Source: Ruminococcus sp. (GTDB taxonomy: Bacteria > Bacillota > Clostridia > Oscillospirales > Ruminococcaceae). From it: a stretch of 50,080 nt of DNA. Below are positions 44,475 through 50,080 of this stretch, piece after piece. A program made the position numbers and the translations under genes. The notes beneath the pieces are model-generated. The model saw only the letters and a list, made by a program, of their open reading frames with translations. It ran no database searches and had not been told where the DNA came from. How positions within the stretch are numbered: position 1 is the stretch's first letter; every line of letters starts with the position of its first letter. Location: contig JAFUQX010000003.1 in assembly GCA_017472145.1 (NCBI GenBank), positions 1 to 50,080 on the forward strand, given 5' to 3'.

Positions 44475-45893
44475 TTATTCCAGAAGCAATGTTTTCAGTG
44501 CCGCCAGGTCATAAACATTCACCGTGCCGTCTGTACATACATCGGCGTTTTTCATCTGCTCCTGGGTCAGGGTCTCCAGCTTCACCAGATATTTCCGGAG
44601 CAGAACCGCATCGGCTACAGAAACCTTCCCGTCCAGATTCACATCGCCGGAAAGTCCATCGGCCCCTTCCCCGTCCTCCGGTACAGGCCAGGCTCCGTCA
44701 TCAGCGATCAGACAGAGCATTTTGATGGTGTCGCCGTAATAAACATCCTCTCCGTAATTCAGCACCACGCTGCGTACCTCGTCATGCCATTCCGTCTCAT
44801 CCGTACACGCTGCCGCCACAAGGAAGGGCGCTGTAAAGCACAGGTCATTATAGGATTCCACTGCTGTGCCCTCCGGCGTATAGCCGGCCTTGATCTCCCA
44901 GGCGTCGCCGCCGGAATCCTTCTGCATAAACTCCGTGATGGTCTGCGCAAAGGCCAGGGCCTCCTCATTTCCGTTAATGAGATAGTCCATGCTGATCCTC
45001 CACGGAATGCGGCAGCTGTTATAATAATAGTTGCCGTCATTTTCACTTTCCAGGAAATATTCCTCCGCCGGAACAAACGCTCCGGACTCATCCTTTACAA
45101 TAAAATCCGGAAGCAGTCCCGTCTGATATTCCTCCACAAAGCCATTGATAATGGCATAGGTGCTCTCATATACGTTCATCCAGCGGTCATCGCCCGAAGC
45201 CGCTGCAAACACGGGCATATACTGCACCAGAAAGTCCGAAGCTCTCGTGGCGGCGTAATAGGGATCGCCCTCCTCAGACCACACAGCCCAGTCTCCCAGC
45301 TGAATGATCCAGTCTGTCTGATTGACCTCGTATTCCATGATGTCACTGAGCATATCCAAAGCAGTCTGTTTATAGTTGATCTCTCCGTCACTGCCCCAGA
45401 TGCTGTCCGCCAGAAGCAGGGCATAGGCAATATCCATATCGCCGTCCGAGGCGGAATCTGCACCGGAGGCATTCACGATGGCCGAGCCGTTGTCCTCCTG
45501 CTGCCAGGCCATGAGATTCGGGCCGACCTCACTGAGATGTGCCCTGTAATAGCGGTACAGTCCGTCAAAGATCTCCTTGGCTTCCGGGTCGTGCCCGGCC
45601 ATGCAGGCCGTAATGAGCATTCCGTAGCCGTGGGCTTCGGAGACCGTGACTGCTACCGGGTAGCTTGTATAGCTTTCGCCGCTGTACCAGACGTAGTATT
45701 GAGCGTCGCCGGTAATGTAGGAGTCCTGCGTCAGGTACTTGTCCTTCCATGTTTCATAAAAGCTTGCAGTTTCTTCTGATACAGGCTGGACCGTGGGAAA
45801 GAGCGGCTCTGCGGCCATACAGGGAGCTGCACAGACAGAGGTGAGCATGGCTGCTGCAAAAAGAGCAGCGGTGATGTGTTTCCGTAGTTTCAT
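44475..45893 (-). CDS. Secreted GH8 endoglucanase/licheninase-type enzyme with dockerin I
   Basis: 472 residues. A signal peptide (about 1-28, cut near CMAA-EP) precedes the GH8 domain (about 40-400). The general-acid Glu86 is in TVSEAHGYGML, and the conserved DGDMDIAYALLLAD stretch (about 150-163) and GDWAVW follow. The C-terminus (about 412-472) is a type I dockerin with the two Ca-binding repeats GDVNLDGKVSVADAVLL and TDGTVNVYDLAALKTLL. The enzyme would be secreted and docked on a cohesin scaffoldin; activity on beta-1,4- or mixed-linkage glucan is likely, but GH8 also includes chitosanases. AAGGAGG is 10 nt upstream of the start. Convergent with ndoA, divergent from an AraC regulator. Confidence 0.94.
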   Translation of the reverse strand: MKLRKHITAALFAAAMLTSVCAAPCMAAEPLFPTVQPVSEETASFYETWKDKYLTQDSYITGDAQYYVWYSGESYTSYPVAVTVSEAHGYGMLITACMAGHDPEAKEIFDGLYRYYRAHLSEVGPNLMAWQQEDNGSAIVNASGADSASDGDMDIAYALLLADSIWGSDGEINYKQTALDMLSDIMEYEVNQTDWIIQLGDWAVWSEEGDPYYAATRASDFLVQYMPVFAAASGDDRWMNVYESTYAIINGFVEEYQTGLLPDFIVKDESGAFVPAEEYFLESENDGNYYYNSCRIPWRISMDYLINGNEEALAFAQTITEFMQKDSGGDAWEIKAGYTPEGTAVESYNDLCFTAPFLVAAACTDETEWHDEVRSVVLNYGEDVYYGDTIKMLCLIADDGAWPVPEDGEGADGLSGDVNLDGKVSVADAVLLRKYLVKLETLTQEQMKNADVCTDGTVNVYDLAALKTLLLE

Positions 45894-45952
45894 TGTAAAT
45901 ATACCTCCTTCGCGGAAAATCGCTGCGCCGATGATGTGTATGCTGTATTTTC

Positions 45953-45986
45953 AGTATAGCACAGCCGGCCCGGGAAAATCTCCCGG
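45953..45986 (-). promoter_or_regulatory. GH8 promoter region with a perfect palindrome at the -35
   Basis: Minus-strand -10 TATACT at 45953-45958. The -35 position (about 45976-45981) is poor (GATTTT) and lies inside CCGGGA-AAATC-TCCCGG (45970-45986), a perfect inverted repeat. A weak -35 overlapped by an operator-like site suits control by the divergent AraC protein. Confidence 0.5.
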
Positions 45987-46023
45987 TATCTTTTCCCTTC
46001 CTTACGGGATTTTATGATTTTCC

Positions 46024-46052
46024 TTGCAGAGGGCCGGCCTATCTGCTATAAT
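46024..46052 (+). promoter_or_regulatory. Sigma-A promoter of the AraC gene
   Basis: TTGCAG (46024-46029), 17-bp spacer, TATAAT (46047-46052), 34 bp before the start codon. Confidence 0.8.
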
Positions 46053-46085
46053 GAAAAAAGCAATACTTCCAAGGAGCTGATACTT

Positions 46086-46943
46086 ATGAAAAATACACCC
46101 CGTCCCTCTCTGGTAGAGGAACGCTTCTTCCCCTTTGAATGCAGCGACAGCTACGGCGTGGAGGAGGAATACCGCACCCTCCACTGGCACCAGGAAATGG
46201 AGATCTGCTACATCAAGCAGGGCACGGGCACATATCTCATCAACGGCGTGGAATACCCCTTCGGGAAGGGCGATATCTTCATCATCAACAACGATGATTT
46301 CCACGTGTGCAGGGAGGACCAGGAGCTGATCATGCAGGTGGTCATGTTCGATCCCTCCTTTTTGCAGAGCGGCTCGGCCAGTCTCTATGACTGCGAATAT
46401 CTGCGCCCCTTTCTGGAGGCCTCCGGCTCGTTCTGCAATATGCTCCGGAGCGATGCGCCCTATACCCCGAAGCTGGCCGCTGTCCTCCGGGAGATCGAGG
46501 AGGAATACAAAAAAATGGACAAGGGCTATGAACTCATGATCAAGGCCCTTGTCCTGAAATTTCTTGCACTGATCGTACGCCATTTTCCGGCGGAGGAAAA
46601 GGCCATACCGCTTCCCGTCAGCCGGAAGGCCGCCGAGAAGATCCGTGATGTCATCCTCTACATTGACGAGCACTACTGTAAGGAGCTGCGGCTTCCGGAG
46701 CTGGCCGCACGTTTTTCCATGAGCGTGCCCTATCTGTCCAGCAGCTTCCGGACGCTCACCGGCATGCCGCCTATAGAATATATCATCCGCCGGCGCATTG
46801 CACGGGCCAAGGTGGAGCTGATGGCCACGGAAAAGAGCATCCTCACCATCTCCGGGGAGTGCGGCTTTGGCTCTCTGTCCAATTTCAACCATCTGTTCAA
46901 GACCTTTGCCGGCTGTTCACCGGGTGCATACCGGAGGGCGTAA
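46086..46943 (+). CDS. AraC-family transcriptional regulator
   Basis: 285 residues. The N-terminal cupin-type sensor (about 25-110) has LHWHQEMEICYIKQGTGTYLINGVEYPFGKGDIFIINNDDFH, typical of sugar-responsive AraC proteins. The C-terminal double helix-turn-helix (about 185-284) has LRLPELAARFSMSVPYLSSSFRTLTGMPPIEYI and CGFGSLSNFNHLFKTFAGCSPGAYRR. AAGGAG is 9 nt upstream of the ATG at 46086. Divergent from the dockerin GH8 gene, which is its most likely target. The inducer is unknown. Confidence 0.93.
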   Translation: MKNTPRPSLVEERFFPFECSDSYGVEEEYRTLHWHQEMEICYIKQGTGTYLINGVEYPFGKGDIFIINNDDFHVCREDQELIMQVVMFDPSFLQSGSASLYDCEYLRPFLEASGSFCNMLRSDAPYTPKLAAVLREIEEEYKKMDKGYELMIKALVLKFLALIVRHFPAEEKAIPLPVSRKAAEKIRDVILYIDEHYCKELRLPELAARFSMSVPYLSSSFRTLTGMPPIEYIIRRRIARAKVELMATEKSILTISGECGFGSLSNFNHLFKTFAGCSPGAYRRA

Positions 46944-46949
46944 GACCGC

Positions 46950-48713
46950 TTATACGTTTACTGTCTGCACCTGGCTCAGATACTTTTCTGCATAGAACCG
47001 GCACTTTTCGCCGTAGGTGTCGCTTTCCCGCTTCAGGGTGCGTACGCCCTCATGCATATTCATATCCTTGTTGGCCGCCTCCATCACACAGGCTGCTACA
47101 TTGGAGCAGTGGTCAGAGGTACGTTCCAGGTTGACCAGAAGATCCGACCATACAAAGCCGGTTTCAATGCTGCATTCACCCTGCTGGAGACGCAGAATGT
47201 GATGCGCACGAAGAATTTCCTTCAGACGGTCGATCACATGCTCCAGCGGCTCAATGTCGGCGGCCGCCTCTACATCGCCGTCGGCAAAGGCTTTTACAGC
47301 CAGCGTCATGATCTCATCCACTGCCTCAGCAAGAACCGCCAGCTCTCTGCGGGCCGCCGAGGACAGACGCAGGCTCTTGTCATGCAGCTCCTGCGCAGAT
47401 TCGATCAGGTTCAGGCCATGGTCGGAGATGCGCTCAAAGTCGTTGATGACATTGAGGATCTTGGCGGCCTCGGCGCTGTCCCGATTGCTGATCTGGTTGG
47501 CACTGAGCTTTACAAGATATGTACCGATGATATCCTCATAGTGGTCGGTTTTTTCTTCGTTTTCCTTTACCGTCTTTACCAGGGACGGGCTGTAGTCGGT
47601 CAGACAGCGCACGCCGTCCTTGAGGGACTGTACCGCACAGTCTGCCATTTCCAGTGCGAGGGCACGGCAGCGCTCCAGAGCAACGGCCGGGGTAGCCAAG
47701 AGACGCTCGTCCAGCTCAGTGACCTCATCCGGCTGCTTGGTTTCCGGCACAAGCTTGTAGGCCAGCTTTTCCAGCAGACCGGACATGGGCAGCAGCAGAC
47801 AGGTACAGAGAATATTGAAGGAGGAATGGGCAACGGCAATGCCCGCCTGACTGGTCGCCTGATCAAAGAGCGCCGGCTTTACAAAAAGCTGCACCAGACT
47901 GAATACAGTCAGCCAGATGATCGTACCGATCACGTTGAAGGACAGGTGTACCAGAGCCGCACGCTTTGCGTTCTTGTTTGTACCGAAGGAGGAGAGGATC
48001 GCCGTAATGCAGGTACCGATATTCTGACCCATGATGATCGGGATGGCCGCACCGAAGGTAACCTGACCAGTCACCGCCAGCGCCTGAAGGATGCCGACAG
48101 AGGCCGAGCTGGACTGAATGATGGCAGTCAGGATAGCACCAGCCAGTACACCCAGGATGGGATTCTCAAACATAATGAACATGTCCCGGAACTGCGGAAC
48201 ATCGGCCAGACCGGATACGGACTCTGTCATGGAGTCCATGCCGAACATAAGGGTGGCAAAGCCCAGCAGGATCATACCGGTATCCTTCTTCTTGTCGCTC
48301 TTGCAGAACATGTAGAAGATGATACCCACCAGCGCCAGCACCGGGGTGAATGACATGGGCTTGAGCAGCTGTACGAATACATTGTCACTGCTGATGCCGC
48401 CCAGACTGAGGATCCAGGCGGTAACGGTTGTACCGATGTTTGCACCCATGATCACGTTGATGGCCTGCTTCAGGGTCATCAGGCCGGAGTTTACAAAGCC
48501 CACGACCATAACCGTAGTAGCGGAGGAGCTCTGGATAACAGAGGTCACGCCCAGGCCGGTCATCAGGCCGGCGATCTTGCCGGTGGTCAGCTTGCCCAGA
48601 ATGGTCTGAAGCTTGCCGCCTGCACGGCGCTCCAGAGCCTGACCCATAATATTCATACCAAACAGAAACAGACACAGTCCGCCGATCAAAATCAATACGT
48701 CAAAAATACTCAT
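46950..48713 (-). CDS. Na+/phosphate symporter with PhoU-like domain
   Basis: 587-residue NptA/PNaS-family protein. Two inverted transport repeats carry the QSSSA motifs: SVIQSSSATTVMVVGFVNSG and GANIGTTVTAWIL in the first, and IIQSSSASVGILQALA and GQNIGTCITAIL in the second. The C-terminal third (about 345-560) is a PhoU-like helical domain (CAVQSLKDGV, DFERISDHGLNLIESAQELHD, NLERTSDHCSNVAACV). The start overlaps the upstream DUF368 gene by ATGA, so the two are translationally coupled. The stop lies 6 bp from the converging AraC stop with no terminator between. Confidence 0.95.
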   Translation of the reverse strand: MSIFDVLILIGGLCLFLFGMNIMGQALERRAGGKLQTILGKLTTGKIAGLMTGLGVTSVIQSSSATTVMVVGFVNSGLMTLKQAINVIMGANIGTTVTAWILSLGGISSDNVFVQLLKPMSFTPVLALVGIIFYMFCKSDKKKDTGMILLGFATLMFGMDSMTESVSGLADVPQFRDMFIMFENPILGVLAGAILTAIIQSSSASVGILQALAVTGQVTFGAAIPIIMGQNIGTCITAILSSFGTNKNAKRAALVHLSFNVIGTIIWLTVFSLVQLFVKPALFDQATSQAGIAVAHSSFNILCTCLLLPMSGLLEKLAYKLVPETKQPDEVTELDERLLATPAVALERCRALALEMADCAVQSLKDGVRCLTDYSPSLVKTVKENEEKTDHYEDIIGTYLVKLSANQISNRDSAEAAKILNVINDFERISDHGLNLIESAQELHDKSLRLSSAARRELAVLAEAVDEIMTLAVKAFADGDVEAAADIEPLEHVIDRLKEILRAHHILRLQQGECSIETGFVWSDLLVNLERTSDHCSNVAACVMEAANKDMNMHEGVRTLKRESDTYGEKCRFYAEKYLSQVQTVNV

Positions 48714-49597
48714 GTTTCAATTCCTTTCGATTCTTTTCCTTTTCCATTTTCTTCAGAATCATTCAGCTTGTCACAGCCCCTTGTAAAGCAATAGGAGAGA
48801 AGCCCGCCGCCCAGAACGCACAGCACGCAGAACAGCAGATTTTCTGTTCCCAGCGCTTCGGCCGGGACGATCATCACCATGGTGGCCGCCACGATTCCGA
48901 TGACACAGTGGGATGCGGCTGAATGCCAACGGTCAAACAGCCTTTGAATGCCCCTGGCCAGCAGCAGCACACACACCAGAAGTCCCAGCCCCATGGGCAG
49001 AAGGACATCAAGAGCCAGCTCTGAAATTCCCTCCAGCATGGGCTGATACAGCCCGAAAAACAGAAGCAGGGAGGAGGAGCTGAGACCCGGCACAATGAAG
49101 CTCAGGCCCCATAGCACACCGCAGAGCAGATAGCCCGGAATGCCCGGCGTGATGGTGAGAGTGCTCTGACCCTTCAGCAGAAGCAGAATTCCCAGCATGA
49201 TGAGGAATCCGGCTGCGCAGGCCCCATAGGAGGCCCCGGTGCGTCCCCTTTCTCCGGCATCCCGCCAGAGGGAGGGCAGCGTCCCCAGAATAAATCCGAT
49301 GAATGCGCAGGTCACCAGAGGGGCATTTCTTTCCAGCAGCATTCCGGCCAAACCCGACAGCCCCACAAAGCCTGCACCAGCACCCAGCAGAAACAGTCCC
49401 AGCATAAATCCATATTTCCGGAGATTTTTCCGAGGGCTGGACAGCGTTCCGATCAGGGGGCGGTACATACCAAAGGCGGCACAGAGTGTTCCGCCGCTGA
49501 CACCGGGCAGGATCGCACCAAACCCCACCGCAGCGCCCTCCAGCAGCCAGACCAGCGGCCGGAGCAGACTTTTCATTTTATATCGTGTAATTGTCAT
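48710..49597 (-). CDS. DUF368 family membrane protein
   Basis: 295-residue protein with about eight to nine helices. The DUF368 landmarks are GAAVGFGAILPGVSGGTLCAAFGMYRPLI near the start, CAFIGFILGTLPSLWRDAG, and GLSFIVPGLSSSSLLLFFGLYQPML in the middle (repeat of the PGxSGGT motif, here PGLSSSS). Recent work links DUF368 proteins to undecaprenyl-phosphate flipping; whether this member does so is inference. The start is uncertain: the ATG at 49597 is only 1 nt from AAAGGAG, and the next Met (49576) is about 22 nt from it. Coupled to the phosphate symporter gene. Confidence 0.88.
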   Translation of the reverse strand: MTITRYKMKSLLRPLVWLLEGAAVGFGAILPGVSGGTLCAAFGMYRPLIGTLSSPRKNLRKYGFMLGLFLLGAGAGFVGLSGLAGMLLERNAPLVTCAFIGFILGTLPSLWRDAGERGRTGASYGACAAGFLIMLGILLLLKGQSTLTITPGIPGYLLCGVLWGLSFIVPGLSSSSLLLFFGLYQPMLEGISELALDVLLPMGLGLLVCVLLLARGIQRLFDRWHSAASHCVIGIVAATMVMIVPAEALGTENLLFCVLCVLGGGLLSYCFTRGCDKLNDSEENGKGKESKGIET

Positions 49598-49651
49598 TCT
49601 CCTTTCAGACAGGTTTTGAAGGCCAGAGCTCTTCCCTGCACCTTCTCCTAT

Positions 49652-49657
49652 ATTATA
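49652..49657 (-). promoter_or_regulatory. Extended -10 promoter of the DUF368-symporter operon
   Basis: Minus-strand TGG-TATAAT about 55 bp upstream of the DUF368 start; a TTGGCA lies too close (11 bp) to be its -35. Confidence 0.5.
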
Positions 49658-49749
49658 CCATTAAATCGTGCCAAGATGCAGCTAAGAGTTTTTACGCAGT
49701 CTTTACTAAATCTTAACCTGCCGGCGGCACAATTTGGCACAATACCATA

Positions 49750-49778
49750 TTGACAAAAGAAAGTATAGGGGATATAAT
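49750..49778 (+). promoter_or_regulatory. Perfect consensus sigma-A promoter with no gene after it in the window
   Basis: TTGACA (49750-49755), exactly 17 bp, TATAAT (49773-49778), in an AT-rich setting. Transcription would start near 49785 and run into the hairpin-rich DNA at 49829-50078. Confidence 0.85.
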
Positions 49779-49828
49779 AATAGAATTATACGATTTCTAT
49801 TTCAGTCAGCCGAAAAAACTCTGAAAAC

Positions 49829-50078
49829 ATCCTTGCTAGCAGGGATAATAGTGTTGAAAACGTTCCCCCGGAACGTTTTCAAGGGAAACTTGCTTCGAAT
49901 CGCAACAAGGGGAAGCGGTCTTGTTCGCTTTCATTTCCCCTTTCTCCGTGCGCCGGAAGCACGGCGCAGGGAATTTCGCCGTCAGCCCGAACGCCAGCGG
50001 AAATGCGTTCGGCAGACTCGCCCAAGGATGGCGAGCCTGCGGAGAGCGACCAGGGACGCTGCTCCACGAGCCCGTCCC
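49829..50078 (+). ncRNA. Candidate structured RNA or large repeat element: seven successive hairpins
   Basis: From left to right: ATCC/GGAT (49829-49846); a 12-bp perfect stem around CCCCG (49854-49865 with 49871-49882); AAGGGGAA/TTCCCCTT (49907-49914 with 49935-49942); CCGTGC/GCACGG (49946-49951 with 49959-49964); CCGAACGC/GCGTTCGG (49987-49994 with 50005-50012); CTCGCC/GGCGAG (50017-50022 with 50030-50035); GGGACG/CGTCCC (50053-50058 with 50073-50078). The left edge (ccgaaaaaactctgaaa at 49810-49826) resembles the end of the MITE-like repeats, so a mobile-element origin is the main alternative. No plus-strand ORF is present. The element may continue beyond the window. It fills the right end of the 483-bp region after the DUF368 gene. 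Confidence 0.45.
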
Positions 50079-50080
50079 CT

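Noticed and set aside
49879-50067. 62-codon minus-strand frame at the right edge
   Set aside because: Lies across several strong hairpins, has no ribosome site, and is opposite the consensus promoter.

Overview
The window is a chromosomal stretch from a Gram-positive anaerobe of the class Clostridia, most likely Ruminococcaceae/Oscillospiraceae and Ruminococcus-like. Three observations support this. There is a secreted GH8 glycosidase with a C-terminal type I dockerin (cellulosomal architecture). There are spore genes (spoVAD, spoVAE, spoVAC, gpr, a ytaF-like gene). Fatty-acid synthesis uses FabK, stress control uses a CIRCE box, and Shine-Dalgarno sequences are strong AGGAGG types. GC looks to be in the mid-50s by eye. 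No rRNA, tRNA, CRISPR array, prophage or transposase gene was seen, so most of the window is core genome.

Layout. 1-2240: groES-groEL (minus) behind a CIRCE operator. 2569-7522 (plus): a two-component system, an HtrA-like protease with a long Gln/Pro-rich cytoplasmic tail, a small lipoprotein and luxS. 7523-9190: a repeat-rich gap, then a flavodoxin and a DUF3793 gene (minus) behind a strong promoter with two GTTAG-N6-CTAAC operators, which look like a DtxR-type iron switch. 9253-17305: rny (minus), then an orphan sugar-type binding lipoprotein, a TatD nuclease, a cation/Ca exchanger, a stand-alone feoB with a hairpin leader and a 52-residue QNxx-repeat protein (all plus). 17665-26122 (minus): a complete type II fatty-acid operon read as fabH-fabK-fabG-fabF-accB-fabZ-accC-accD-accA-acpP. 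26381-30309 (plus): a tightly overlapping set fabD-aroE-aroK-amidohydrolase-membrane protein.

30387-34593 (minus): a 2-hydroxyacyl-CoA dehydratase activase-type protein in two ORFs. 34862-36712: spoVAD-spoVAE-spoVAC in a non-canonical order. 36748-41667: a YeiH-type exporter, a small unknown protein, a P2-type Ca-like ATPase and the spore protease gpr. 41952-44400: rpsT, an XRE regulator with birA, a ytaF/mntP-like gene and a solitary mazF/ndoA. 44475-46943: the dockerin GH8 enzyme with a divergent AraC regulator. 46950-49597: a Na/phosphate symporter and a DUF368 protein.

Functional links. BirA (42552-43286) would biotinylate Lys128 of AccB, which feeds malonyl-CoA through FabD to the FAS operon. 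Flavodoxin/DUF3793 and FeoB are both iron-related but sit under different visible controls. The two-component system next to htrA resembles the CssRS-HtrA secretion-stress arrangement of Bacillus.

The least explained DNA is intergenic. A MITE-like inverted-repeat family (three clear copies and one possible relative) sits beside gene 3' ends. One copy is flanked by an exact 29-bp duplication of a terminator hairpin. At the right edge, a perfect consensus sigma-A promoter (TTGACA-17-TATAAT) fires into about 300 nt of consecutive hairpins with no gene. That is the best candidate here for an undescribed structured RNA.
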